Source: Paludisphaera borealis (GTDB lineage: Bacteria > Planctomycetota > Planctomycetia > Isosphaerales > Isosphaeraceae). Taken from it: a stretch of 64,000 bases of DNA. This document shows, in pieces, positions 10,020 through 18,916 of the stretch; position 1 is the stretch's first letter; each line of letters opens with the position of its first letter. The translations under genes were made by a program, and so were the position numbers. Below the pieces are notes generated by a model that saw only the letters and a list, made by a program, of their open reading frames with translations, was not told where the DNA came from and made no database searches. The DNA lies in contig NZ_CP019082.1 of NCBI RefSeq assembly GCF_001956985.1, positions 1 to 64,000 on the forward strand. Reading direction: 5' to 3'.

Positions 10020-10286
10020 GTGAAACCAAGGAAGGGGAGCAAAGTAGCTAACGGTCCGATTTCGGCGTCGGAAATCGCCTGTTTCGCCTACTGCCCTGAG
10101 CAATGGCGTCTGGAATACGGGCTAGGGCTGGAAGCGGCAAACCGGGCGGAGCGGGCAGCGGGCACGCGGCACCATAACCTGAAAGCCGTGGCGGAGCGGG
10201 TTGCGGGGGGCTCCATCGTCATCGGGCGGCTGATGGCCGTCCTGGCAATCCCGGGGCTGCTCCTGTGGCTGGTGCTCTCCCGGTGA
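10020..10286 (+). CDS. N-terminal half of a split Cas4-like protein, membrane-anchored
   Basis: Starting at GTG 10020, this encodes about 88 residues. The N-terminal part (ISASEIACFAYCPEQWRLEY) matches the first segment of Cas4/PD-(D/E)xK exonucleases, including the early cysteine that helps hold an iron-sulfur cluster. A histidine pair (GTRHH) follows, as in Cas4 motif I. The last about 20 residues are a hydrophobic membrane helix (VLAIPGLLLWLVL). The stop overlaps the next start as TGATG, so the two halves are coupled. Cas4 is normally a single chain; here the nuclease core lies in the next gene. A start further upstream cannot be excluded. Confidence 0.6.
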   Translation: MKPRKGSKVANGPISASEIACFAYCPEQWRLEYGLGLEAANRAERAAGTRHHNLKAVAERVAGGSIVIGRLMAVLAIPGLLLWLVLSR

Positions 10287-10789
10287 TGGAAATGCCCTGG
10301 GTGGCCGCTATCGCAGCTGTAGTCCTGCTCCTGGGCCTGTGGCTGATGTTTGCCGGACGTGGGATTCGTCGTCGGAGTGGGCTGGGTGGCGGAAAAACGG
10401 TTTCGCTCGACCGGATTACGCTCACTTCTGCCCGGCTAGGGCTAGCCGGCAGGCCGGATCGACTCGTCAAAACCGAGGGCACGATCATTCCGGAGGAATG
10501 GAAATCCGCCCGGACGGTGCGGCCCTGGCATCGGGCGCAGATGGGCGTCTAATTCCTGCTGATCGAGGAAGAATTGAGAACTCGACCACCGTATGGTGTC
10601 GTCGTCAGTGGCGATGGCACGCGGCACCGGATCGAGAATGACGATGCGCTACGTGCGTGGGTGCTCAGCCTGGCAAGGCAGATACGCAACGCACGCGACG
10701 ACATCGCCACGCCTATCCCCGTGAGGCCTATTTCTGGCCAGTGCCGGCCGTGCGGCTTAAGAGCGTTCTGTATGCAAGCAAGATTGTAG
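10286..10789 (+). pseudogene. C-terminal half of a split Cas4-like nuclease, broken by one stop codon
   Basis: From ATG 10286 the frame encodes an N-terminal membrane helix (VAAIAAVVLLLGLWLMF), the nuclease motifs GRPDRL (motif II Asp) and PEEWKSAR (ExK), then QMGV followed by TAA at 10550-10552. The same frame continues without another stop to 10789. It includes FLLIEEEL and a cysteine cluster (CRPCGLRAFC) typical of the Cas4 Fe-S site. The stop lies where the conserved QxxxY tyrosine is expected, so a single substitution (TAC or TAT to TAA) would explain it. Either the gene is recently inactivated or the base is a sequencing error. No CRISPR array is nearby. Confidence 0.65.
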
Positions 10790-10861
10790 ATTGCCTTGGG
10801 TCAGGTACCACGCTCCACTCTGGCAATCCCTAATTCGATGAAGAATTTCTTGGAAATTCGA

Positions 10862-12313
10862 CTACGTGCTATTGAAATGGGCGTAAACACCAGTCAACAG
10901 AGCGAGAGCCAACGCTTTATCAACATCGTTATATTTGAGTTGTCGTAACAAATAGCTGTAAGCACACGCGGAAATCTCACGCTTGCCGACCGCAACACGC
11001 TCAGACCAGGCGCGACATTCGCGTATAAACTCGGCGGCGGGACAGCCTGCAAGATAGAAATCCAAATCGCCCCATCGCATCGCCTGTTCTGTCGTGGGCC
11101 AATTCACTCGATCAGCCCGTTGAGGATGAAACGGTCCTTGGGGATGAAAGATTAGGCTTAACTCTAAAGTGATAGGATCGAGGCTAGCAGGCCCGTCTCC
11201 GACATCACCGTAGTCGATGATGACGACAGCTCCTTGATCTGAAGCCAAAATATTGAGGCCGTGAAAATCACCATGAATGTAAGCCCATTTTGTCTGTATG
11301 ATTTTCGCCTCTAATTCATCAGCCCATTTGATGCGGTGTGCCGCGGCGAGCCTAGCAGCGTTCTCATCCGACAAAACACGTTGCCGAATCTCTCGGATGG
11401 TACGCCTGCTTTGCGCGACACCGTCATTCCAAGGCTTCGTAGCCTGCTCCACAGCCAGTATGGCCCCCGCAGCCCGGGGTTCGGCCCATAATGCGACGTC
11501 GAACGCGGATACATCGAAACCGCGAGCGAGGCTGTAGAAATTGCCTGCTTGAGACCCTGCACCGAATTCAAGCGTCGCAAGTTTGCGCGGCGTGGCGCTG
11601 GGATCAAGGCGGGCCACCAGCTTGTCGAACTTCTCTCCTTCCTCGCGAACAACATCCGCACTTCCCAATTTCGCTATTGCGTCGTAAATGAGGGCACCGG
11701 ACGGATCGGTCAGGTGCAACCGCAAAACAACCGCCGTCGAAAGTCCACCGGAGAGCTTTGTAACGCGACAAAACGCTCCCCCATTCAATTTGGCAAAAAT
11801 GCGGATCAGCCGATCATTCGGGGTTGAGAGGTCGCACCCCTGCCGATCCAGCTCAACGTCCGCTAGGCCTGAAATTCCATCAACGATTGGCCGCAAATTC
11901 TCAGGGCATCGCTCGAAATTGAATTTTTGCAAGAAAGTAAGATTTCCCACCTTCTGACCTTGGCCCCAGATGTCCACCTGCTGCTGCTTTGAAAGCATGG
12001 GTTGGATGAAATCTTCTACCGGAGATCCCGTCAGTACGAAAACGGGCGTACCCGGTGCGACCGATTGAGCCTTTGCAAAAACGGCGTGGCCATGTTCTGG
12101 CTCAGCATCCAAAGCACCGTCGATGGTGGGGATTTTAAGGTCCAGCACAATTAGATCGAAGAATACCTTGTCGATCAACTTCATCGCGCTACTGCGGCTT
12201 CGCGCGACCTGAATCTCTGCCGAAGGCGCCAGCTCAAGAAACACCTGTCGCAGTTCGTCGATGAAATCGTCTTCGTCTTCGACTAGAAGTACAAACATAG
12301 TCATCGCTCCCAC
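10862..12313 (-). CDS. Response-regulator receiver fused to an APH-like kinase domain
   Basis: The 483-residue protein begins with a receiver domain (residues about 6-135) with the acidic pair at 12-13, phospho-acceptor D58 (VLDLKIP), T95 and K130. The C-terminal half resembles aminoglycoside phosphotransferase/choline-kinase folds: a glycine-rich loop (LSGGLSTAVV), a lysine at about 215, the catalytic HGDFHGLN at 347-354 and a metal-binding aspartate in IIDYGD (D367). There is no DNA-binding domain, so the output is probably phosphorylation of a small molecule or protein, gated by the histidine kinase encoded just upstream. The first codons overlap the end of that gene; Met4 or Met6 are alternative starts. 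The substrate is unknown. Confidence 0.85.
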   Translation of the reverse strand: MGAMTMFVLLVEDEDDFIDELRQVFLELAPSAEIQVARSRSSAMKLIDKVFFDLIVLDLKIPTIDGALDAEPEHGHAVFAKAQSVAPGTPVFVLTGSPVEDFIQPMLSKQQQVDIWGQGQKVGNLTFLQKFNFERCPENLRPIVDGISGLADVELDRQGCDLSTPNDRLIRIFAKLNGGAFCRVTKLSGGLSTAVVLRLHLTDPSGALIYDAIAKLGSADVVREEGEKFDKLVARLDPSATPRKLATLEFGAGSQAGNFYSLARGFDVSAFDVALWAEPRAAGAILAVEQATKPWNDGVAQSRRTIREIRQRVLSDENAARLAAAHRIKWADELEAKIIQTKWAYIHGDFHGLNILASDQGAVVIIDYGDVGDGPASLDPITLELSLIFHPQGPFHPQRADRVNWPTTEQAMRWGDLDFYLAGCPAAEFIRECRAWSERVAVGKREISACAYSYLLRQLKYNDVDKALALALLTGVYAHFNST

Positions 12314-13185
12314 CTGGCTTCGTACCGAGCGCCACCTTCAGCCGCTGGCTGAAGCGTCACCGAACCTGATAGCGTCTCGATGGCCTGGCGGGCGATCGTA
12401 AGGCCAAACCCACTATGCCCTTGCTTGGTCGTCTTTCCCATTTCAAAGGCGGACTCCGTTGGACCGATGATCCCGTGTCCTTTGTCCAGGATGGAAACCC
12501 AATAATCTACGTCGGTATGGCCCCAGTTGATAATGATGGGATGAGGCTCATCAGAACCCAGTTGCTTCACGGATTCGAGTGCATTTCGTAGCCCATTACA
12601 AATTGCCAATCGCACCAGAGTGCGGTCAGTCGTGATTAACATCGGCCGCTGGCCCTGGAGAGAAACCGGGGCTTTGTGATTGACTGATTCAGCCGCAATG
12701 ATGTCGGAGAGTAGCTCGGCCAAATCGAACTGCTCTGGCCTTGGAACTGATGTCGCGCTCTTTAACTGTTCGATTGCCTCGAATATTTTTACTACATTTT
12801 CCAAATGGTGCTTAGTTTTTGATGTTTCGTAGTTTTGCACTTCACGCGAGGCAGACCTCTTCACTAACCCCATGGGCGAGGCGATCTCGTGGAGCAGTAG
12901 TCCTGTCACCCACTCCACCGCCTCACTCCGAATTTGCCTACGGACTTCTTCAGGTACATCAAACTCCTCCACTTCCTCCCGGGCTTGTTCTGTCCGTAGG
13001 TTCGAAAGTCGTGAAATCGTTGCATCAAGGCTGGTTTTTACGTAAGAGACGGTCTCAACTCGCCGTGCCTGGCGAAGCGACGTCAGATCCGTCATGTTTG
13101 CCTGCTTGCCCAGAAACCGTGCTGCCTTCAATCGCTCATGCGGCGACTTCGAAGTCAGCAAGCGAAGTGCCTCATCGGAGGTCAT
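12301..13185 (-). CDS. Soluble sensor histidine kinase with HEAT-like N-terminus
   Basis: The 294-residue protein has a dimerisation/phospho-acceptor helix with H99 (LLHEIASPMGL). Its ATPase domain has an N-box Asn (NGLRNALES, about 201), G1 (DKGHG, about 234), F-box and G2 (GHSGFGLTIA, about 256-264). Residues 1-65 look like a HEAT/armadillo repeat (SPHERLKAARFLGKQ). No membrane segment or signal peptide is present, so it senses something in the cytoplasm, plausibly the ATPase encoded next to it. It overlaps the upstream gene by 4 nt and the downstream gene by about 13 nt. Confidence 0.9.
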   Translation of the reverse strand: MTSDEALRLLTSKSPHERLKAARFLGKQANMTDLTSLRQARRVETVSYVKTSLDATISRLSNLRTEQAREEVEEFDVPEEVRRQIRSEAVEWVTGLLLHEIASPMGLVKRSASREVQNYETSKTKHHLENVVKIFEAIEQLKSATSVPRPEQFDLAELLSDIIAAESVNHKAPVSLQGQRPMLITTDRTLVRLAICNGLRNALESVKQLGSDEPHPIIINWGHTDVDYWVSILDKGHGIIGPTESAFEMGKTTKQGHSGFGLTIARQAIETLSGSVTLQPAAEGGARYEARWER

Positions 13186-15038
13186 TTGGCTTTTCGCCGG
13201 CCGTAGAACGACGCCCTCCGTCCGAACGCTTCGATTCCCCCTTCCATTACGGACGTTATTGCGTGCACGGCTGCAGGGGAATTGAGATCTGCTGTCACTA
13301 ACGCAAATCCGCGCCGACCATCAGAACCCAGTTGCACCACCCGGTCTGCGTTGCCCAATACTGGGATGTTTGCGTTATGCGTCGAAAAGAGAATCTGGCC
13401 GGAGGGATCGCGCGCCATGATAGCTCGAATCAAAGTGTCGGCGATAAACGCATTGTCAATGTGATCTTCCGGCTGGTCAACGATCAGCAGCCTTTCGGTG
13501 TGACGTAACACAAGCGGCAAAATTACGGTGCAGCGTTGCCCAGTAGACAGCTGAGAAATATCCTTATAGTCGGTTCCATCAAGTAGCTGGAAGCTCACGA
13601 CATCTTCCACATTTATCGTTGCCAGCGCCCCCAAGTCGGAATCCTTTAGCTGGGAGATGGTGCGGACCGCACGGTCTTTTGTGATGCCAGCCGCTTCTGA
13701 AATTAGCGCTACATCGCCGGCATCTGCGGCTTCCATCAGCTCTCGCGGGCTGACCGATTTGGCGAGTGTCGGAGCAAGCTCTCCGTATCGCAGTCCGCTG
13801 CCGCGAAGCACTTCTGCGATAGCAGAAGCGTAAGCGTCATACTGGCCAGCTCGGGTAACGACGATTTGGATCTTAGGCCCGAGCACGTGGTTGAGCTTAT
13901 CCGCAGCTGCCACGCGCGCATTAAACCTGGCTTCCCGAACCGTCTCCAGCCTGTCCAGGGCGGCGTTTCGTTGATTCAACAGTAGATTAATGCGATGGTT
14001 TCTCTCCTGAGCAACAGTTCGCAGCGATTCAAGTTGGGCTTTCCGTTCGCGCAGCTGTTGCCCTTGACGGGCTGTCGTTCCTGCCCCTTCCTGGAGTGTC
14101 TCTATCTCTTTGCGGAGTTGCCGCGCCTGATCTTCCAGATCGACCTTGTGTTTGTTGAACCTGGCAGCGGCAGACCGCGACTCAGCGTCAATCGCGTTAA
14201 TCTCGGCTAGCGCCTGCTGGATGTATGCCGCGGCCTTTGCGGCACGTTCCTGCAGGGCGGGGAGTGGGTTGTCATCCGCCTGCCCCGACCAAACCTCCCC
14301 GGGCGGTGTTACTTGCGCGGCTGCGACGATGGTTGCCCGCCAGCGTGTCACGGCCTGCGAGAAACGCTCGGTCGATGTCAGGGCGACCGCTGTCGAAGCG
14401 ATGGATTTGGATAGCACATCCAGGCTTTGCTTTTTCGCGGCGACGTCTGTAGAGGATTTGGCGAGCAGCTGTTCAGCGGGCATAAGCTGATCTAGCTGCT
14501 GGTCAATCGACGGGATTTCGGCCAAGTGCCGCTCATAGTCGTCCAGCTCGCGACGTATCGCGTCCACTTCCTTCGTCAGTGAGCGAACTTCCGATACCGC
14601 CTCGCCCTCCTCAGCCTCGTTGCGTCGCATGTCGCCGAGGAAGCTATCGATCAAACCCAATCGGCCGTTAGGTTGGAGGCCAACTGTTTCGATCTCTGTC
14701 TGGGAGAAAACAATTGGACTAGTAAAGGGGCCGGTGCTTCGAGGCGTTTTGTCTGTCGCGGTTCTGGTAACGATGACCTGCCTACCGTTTTCAGTAAGCG
14801 TCACGGTGACCTGGCCAGTGCCTAATACCGACAGCGCGTGATCCTGGCTCCGTTTGGCAGTCTCCGCTGCAAACCCCCTGACATCTAAGCAGAAGCGAAC
14901 CAATTCAATAAGCGAAGTTTTACCTGTTCCACGCGCCCCAATCACGACGTTCAGACCGGGGACGAAATGAACGTCCAAGCCATCGAGAAACCCTTCTTCG
15001 ATCTGGACCCGGTCAATGTGCATCGTGAATTTCACCAA
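13182..15038 (-). CDS. SMC/RecF-like ABC ATPase, first gene of the kinase operon
   Basis: The 618-residue protein is an SMC-like ATPase with a short coiled coil. Walker A is GARGTGKT at 34-41. A coiled-coil region with frequent Glu/Arg heptads spans about 145-370, and the ABC signature LSTGQR is at about 497-502. Walker B LLIVDQPED is at about 517-525, followed by the H-loop in STHNANIPVLG. The motifs are complete. Relatives act as DNA-end or damage sensors and as the ATPase part of several anti-phage systems. Here it overlaps the histidine kinase gene (ATGA), which suggests that it senses and the kinase relays. The DNA upstream of 15038 is AT-richer, as expected for a promoter. Confidence 0.9.
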   Translation of the reverse strand: MVKFTMHIDRVQIEEGFLDGLDVHFVPGLNVVIGARGTGKTSLIELVRFCLDVRGFAAETAKRSQDHALSVLGTGQVTVTLTENGRQVIVTRTATDKTPRSTGPFTSPIVFSQTEIETVGLQPNGRLGLIDSFLGDMRRNEAEEGEAVSEVRSLTKEVDAIRRELDDYERHLAEIPSIDQQLDQLMPAEQLLAKSSTDVAAKKQSLDVLSKSIASTAVALTSTERFSQAVTRWRATIVAAAQVTPPGEVWSGQADDNPLPALQERAAKAAAYIQQALAEINAIDAESRSAAARFNKHKVDLEDQARQLRKEIETLQEGAGTTARQGQQLRERKAQLESLRTVAQERNHRINLLLNQRNAALDRLETVREARFNARVAAADKLNHVLGPKIQIVVTRAGQYDAYASAIAEVLRGSGLRYGELAPTLAKSVSPRELMEAADAGDVALISEAAGITKDRAVRTISQLKDSDLGALATINVEDVVSFQLLDGTDYKDISQLSTGQRCTVILPLVLRHTERLLIVDQPEDHIDNAFIADTLIRAIMARDPSGQILFSTHNANIPVLGNADRVVQLGSDGRRGFALVTADLNSPAAVHAITSVMEGGIEAFGRRASFYGRRKAK

Positions 15039-15285
15039 ACTATTGATAGTTATGGATTTAGGGTTTGGGGTCGACAGAATTCTAGGCTAAGAATCCGCGA
15101 TTCGAAGGAGCATGCACGCATTTGGTTTTGCGCTCCGCTCGGAGGCTGATCGTATCAGAACTCCATTTCTAGCTTACTGGGCGGTGGTAGTCAACTCTCA
15201 GGCTGTCTTTGCAAAGCGATGCATCTTCTTTTAGGAAAACGACTTATTGCCAAAACCATGAACTAGGGCATCAAACTTAGGCCCG

Positions 15286-15588
15286 TTAAGCCACCATCCC
15301 GAGCCAACCACCCGAATCGCTTAGTTCGCGGATCTGGTAGCCGACGCCGATCCGCTTCTTGGCGGAGCCCCGCCGTTGCAGGCAATGCTTGACGATCTTC
15401 CGCGCATGTGCCTCGTCGGCGGCGACATGGCGGATGGTGCGACCGCGAGAGCCGATGCGGCCGTAAGTGACATCGACCAACCAATCACCGAATAGGTCGG
15501 TGCCCGCGTCAATGCGGTAGGCCCGGAAATGGCCTCGGGCCGGGTCGCACGCCTCAAGCCTGGCGGTGAAGGCATCGAGCATAGGCAT
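15286..15588 (-). CDS. WGR-domain protein
   Basis: The 100-residue protein consists almost entirely of a WGR-like domain (residues about 10-90), a small fold often linked to nucleic-acid binding and found in PARPs and stand-alone in bacteria. The signature reads WLVDVTYGRIGSRGR, so it is a YGR variant of the WGR motif. It is followed by the usual helix (ADEAHARKIVKHCLQRR) and a closing strand (GVGYQIREL). It is divergent from the serine recombinase gene at 15782 and shares the intergenic region holding the candidate recombination site. Its role in the element is unknown. Confidence 0.75.
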   Translation of the reverse strand: MPMLDAFTARLEACDPARGHFRAYRIDAGTDLFGDWLVDVTYGRIGSRGRTIRHVAADEAHARKIVKHCLQRRGSAKKRIGVGYQIRELSDSGGWLGMVA

Positions 15589-15618
15589 CCTCCCTGATGC
15601 GGTAGTGGGCTCACTCGA

Positions 15619-15648
15619 CAGTAAAGCAAACGACCGTTTGTTTTACTG
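15619..15648. promoter_or_regulatory. Imperfect 30-bp palindrome, candidate resolvase crossover site
   Basis: Two 14-bp arms (CAGTAAAGCAAACG at 15619-15632 and its inverse at 15635-15648) match at 13 of 14 positions around a central AC dinucleotide. Serine resolvases act on roughly 28-30 bp sites with a 2-bp core. A further half-site-like CAGTAAAAG lies at 15704-15712. The palindrome is about 135 bp upstream of the resolvase start, where res sites usually lie. An operator for either flanking gene is the alternative. Confidence 0.5.
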
Positions 15649-15781
15649 ACCATCGGGCAACATCGGCTAAACGATTTTCCTTGCCATTCGTCGTAAAGTA
15701 TTCCAGTAAAAGAATCAAGGGAAAGTTCAACAAGGTCGCCACGGGTTTCTTGACGCTCCGGCGATGGCTGGAGGTACGGAT

Positions 15782-16351
15782 TTGAAGATCGGGTATGCGC
15801 GAATCTCGACGCAGGAACAGAATCTGGATCTACAGAGGGACGCCCTGAAGGCGGCTGGGTGCGACAGGATAATCGACGACAGCGCCAGCGGCGGCAAGGC
15901 ACAGCGTCCAGGGCTCGACCGGGCGAGGGAACTGCTCCGTCATGGCGATGTGCTTGCAGTATGGCGCCTGGATCGCCTTGGCAGGTCGCTGCGGCACCTC
16001 ATCGAGCTGATGGCGGTGCTAGAGGGGGAGGGTATCGGTTTCCAAAGCATCACCGAAGCGATCGACACCACCACGCCCGGAGGCAAGCTGGTGTTTCACA
16101 TCTTTGCGGCATTGGCGGAATTCGAGCGGAACCTGATCCGCGAGCGCACGACGGCCGGATTGGACGCGGCGCGGGCGAGAGGGAGAAAGGGCGGGAGGCG
16201 GAAGAAGCTGGATGAAAGGAAGCGGCAGCTTGCCGTTGACCTCTACCGGCAAAAGCAACATACAGTCATTGAAATTTGCCAGATGCTCGACATTAGCAAG
16301 CCGACACTCTATGCTTACGTAGATGAATTAACTGATATTATTAGCACATAA
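15782..16351 (+). CDS. Serine recombinase, resolvase/invertase type
   Basis: The protein has an N-terminal resolvase domain: IGYARISTQEQNLDLQ with the catalytic Ser of the ARIST motif, the RLDRLGRS segment, and EFERNLIRERT. It also has a short C-terminal helix-turn-helix (VIEICQMLDISKPTLYAYV). At 189 residues it has normal Tn3-resolvase length. I chose the TTG at 15782 because GGAGG at 15770-15774 is ideally spaced for it; the ATG at 15764 would place no such site upstream. It probably resolves dimers of the element or is left from a Tn3-like transposon. No Tn3 transposase is present. Confidence 0.9.
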   Translation: MKIGYARISTQEQNLDLQRDALKAAGCDRIIDDSASGGKAQRPGLDRARELLRHGDVLAVWRLDRLGRSLRHLIELMAVLEGEGIGFQSITEAIDTTTPGGKLVFHIFAALAEFERNLIRERTTAGLDAARARGRKGGRRKKLDERKRQLAVDLYRQKQHTVIEICQMLDISKPTLYAYVDELTDIIST

Positions 16352-16437
16352 TCCCCTTTATGGCCTACGATCCGGCAGCGGTCAAGCGGCAGGTAGTGAT
16401 TAACGAATCGTTAACCGTGGTGGGCTAGAGTAACGGG

Positions 16438-18735
16438 ATGGGCCATCGTCAATCACATAAGTCGCAAGGCGGCTTCACGCTGATCGAATTATCGATTGTG
16501 TTGGTTATCATCGCCCTTATCACGGGTATGTCGATCTCAATGGGCTTGGGCATGGTGGAAACCGCCCGGCGAGTTCAAACCGCCAGCAAGCTTGACACTA
16601 TCGAAAATGCCCTGATGTCGTACCGCACGGTCTACAACCGTTTGCCGTGCCCGGCAAATGCGTTCTTGCTGCCCACAAACGCCAGTTACGGATTAGAGGC
16701 GGCTAATACCGGCACCTGTACCGGCGGAACTCCGGCGGCGAATTTCTCCGACACGACACATAATGTCGTTGAGGGAGCCGTACCCTTCAAAGCCTTGAAC
16801 CTGCCGGAAGAGTTTATGTATGACGGCTGGGGCCGGAAGTTCGCTTACGCGGTCAACAAATTGGTGACAGCCTCGCGGGCTATGGCGAGCATGTCGCTCA
16901 CGGAACAGTGCGGCATAAGCGTTACAGACGCGGGCGGAGTCGCCGGGAATCGCACGAGCGGATCGCTGTATTCGCTGGTCAGTTTCGGAGCCGATGGCCA
17001 TGGCGGCTATACCAAAACCGGCACGCGGGTCAACGCATCGTCCACCAACGTCGATGAGCTGACTAACTGCCATTGCAATTCCTCCGCCGTCGCAACCACC
17101 TACGCGGCAAACTATGTCCAGAAAGAGGCAACCCGAAATCCGGCATCCTCTACCGATGTGTTCGATGACATTGTTCGCTTTAAAGAACGCTGGCAGATGA
17201 TGACATTGGATGATCCTCTGAACACTGGAGGATCGGTGTGCTCGCTTGGTTTTCGCATCGATGGATTGGCCAACCGGGATATTGTGATTACTCATAGCGC
17301 CGTGGGCGATGTCAACGGGGATGGCCTCAAGGACCTGATCCTTGCCGCCCAGGGTATCGACGGCTATGGCCATGTGTATGTCATATTCGGACGCTCCTCC
17401 TGGCCCAGCACGCTCTCCGTCGGCAGTCTGGACGGTACGAACGGCTTTGAGCTGCATGGGATACCAGAAGTGGATTGGTATTCACAACCGATGACGCGAG
17501 TAGCAGTTGGCGACATCAATGGCGATGGAATAGATGATATATTTATAATTCAGTATACCTTTCACGGCTATTCATCGGCGTTTGTGATCTTCGGCCACAG
17601 CGGGGCTTGGACGGCCTCATCCGATGAGTTGTCGTTAGCCGACGGCACCCACGGCACCCAACTCGCTATTAATGGGGATTTTGGTGACGGTGGTAGCTTC
17701 GACAGTCCAACCATGGCCGTCGGGGATATCAATAAAGATGGCAAGGTGGATATTCTCATGGGCAGTCCTAGGAGCACACCCGCAAGCAATGGATACGCCT
17801 ATGCCGGAGTGGTCCGCGTCTATTTCGGGCACACAGGGGCGTGGAGTGCAACGACCGATATTGGCACACTCAACGGCACGAACGGCTTTGAAATCGACGG
17901 CTCCGGTCACAGAAGCGACCATGCGGATTACTTTGGGTCCTCAATCGCGGTCGGTGACATCAACGGCGACAATATCAAGGATTTGGTGATTGGGGCATCG
18001 AATCAGGCGGACGGAGCCTATGGATCAGCTTACTTCATTTTCGGGAAAACCGGTGCGTGGACTTCTCCGGTGAGCGCGGATACGCTAGCGGACGGGACAC
18101 GCGGCAGCAGGTTTGACGACGACAGCGGTGGGAATTACGGCTCTGTCGGCATGCTGGCTGCGACCGGTGACCTGAATGGGGACGGTATCGCCGATGCCTA
18201 CGTTGGCGGAGGCATAACTTATACTGATATACACGGGTTTATTATTTTTGGACATTCCGGGGCATGGAGCAACCATTTCAGCTACACCACGCTTGCCGGC
18301 AGCGGTAGTAAGGGTTTCTATTTGGATGATGCCGATGGCCATGGCTCGACGGATGCCGTGTTCGCCGATCTGAACGGCGACGGCACAGCCGATCTCATTC
18401 TTGGCTGCGGCCAGCAATATTACAATTGCGATGGCGGAGGAACCAAGCGGGGCACCGCCTATGTAATTTATGGCAAGGCGTCCGGCTGGCCCCAGTCATT
18501 TTATTATGCTCAGCAGATGGATGGTACTCAGGGCTTCCTCATCAACGGGATCGATGACAATAGCTATATGGGGCAGGTGGTCATGGCGGCGGACGTTACC
18601 GGCGACAATGTGCCGGAGCTTATGGTCGGATCGCCGTACGCCTCGCCGGGAGGCGTTACGAATGCCGGATCATTGTACACCCTCTACCGACGTACTTCAT
18701 GGCCCGCCAGCTACGATTTAAGTATTATCCATTGA
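16438..18735 (+). CDS. Prepilin-like protein fused to FG-GAP repeats
   Basis: The 765-residue protein opens with a type IV prepilin signal: a short basic leader, GGFTLIELS cleavage/methylation motif at residues about 12-20, and the hydrophobic helix IVLVIIALITGM. A pseudopilin-like domain follows to about residue 255. From about 280 to the end come FG-GAP/integrin-type repeats with Ca-binding motifs such as DVNGDGLKD, DINGDGIDD, DINKDGKVD, DLNGDGIAD and DLNGDGTAD. Pilins are normally 130-200 residues, so the repeats are an added, presumably surface-exposed, propeller, perhaps adhesive. No pilus assembly genes are nearby, so it would rely on the host's machinery or on genes outside the window. 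Confidence 0.85.
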   Translation: MGHRQSHKSQGGFTLIELSIVLVIIALITGMSISMGLGMVETARRVQTASKLDTIENALMSYRTVYNRLPCPANAFLLPTNASYGLEAANTGTCTGGTPAANFSDTTHNVVEGAVPFKALNLPEEFMYDGWGRKFAYAVNKLVTASRAMASMSLTEQCGISVTDAGGVAGNRTSGSLYSLVSFGADGHGGYTKTGTRVNASSTNVDELTNCHCNSSAVATTYAANYVQKEATRNPASSTDVFDDIVRFKERWQMMTLDDPLNTGGSVCSLGFRIDGLANRDIVITHSAVGDVNGDGLKDLILAAQGIDGYGHVYVIFGRSSWPSTLSVGSLDGTNGFELHGIPEVDWYSQPMTRVAVGDINGDGIDDIFIIQYTFHGYSSAFVIFGHSGAWTASSDELSLADGTHGTQLAINGDFGDGGSFDSPTMAVGDINKDGKVDILMGSPRSTPASNGYAYAGVVRVYFGHTGAWSATTDIGTLNGTNGFEIDGSGHRSDHADYFGSSIAVGDINGDNIKDLVIGASNQADGAYGSAYFIFGKTGAWTSPVSADTLADGTRGSRFDDDSGGNYGSVGMLAATGDLNGDGIADAYVGGGITYTDIHGFIIFGHSGAWSNHFSYTTLAGSGSKGFYLDDADGHGSTDAVFADLNGDGTADLILGCGQQYYNCDGGGTKRGTAYVIYGKASGWPQSFYYAQQMDGTQGFLINGIDDNSYMGQVVMAADVTGDNVPELMVGSPYASPGGVTNAGSLYTLYRRTSWPASYDLSIIH

Positions 18736-18916
18736 TAAATCATGTGTGAATAATGGATTGCGATTAGATTAATTCGGTCAATCGATTACGGGATGGTGCC
18801 GGCCACGCCGCCTCGCAGCCCGGCCGTTGTTCAAGTTTCTACCTCAATCATTTGCCGCCAGTCGGTCGTGAAATGCCCAGATTTCATGTTGGCAATCGCC
18901 TTCCGATCACGGCAGA
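18736..18916. other. Short intergenic region, nothing identified
   Basis: This lies between convergent genes (the pilin-FG-GAP gene and a minus-strand small gene). I see no open frame and no clear hairpin with a U-tract. Confidence 0.4.

Noticed and set aside
10550-10552. TAA as a recoded sense codon in the Cas4-like gene
   Set aside because: No recoding element is evident and TAA is used as a normal stop elsewhere in the window (for example the tmRNA tag); a nonsense mutation or sequencing error is simpler.
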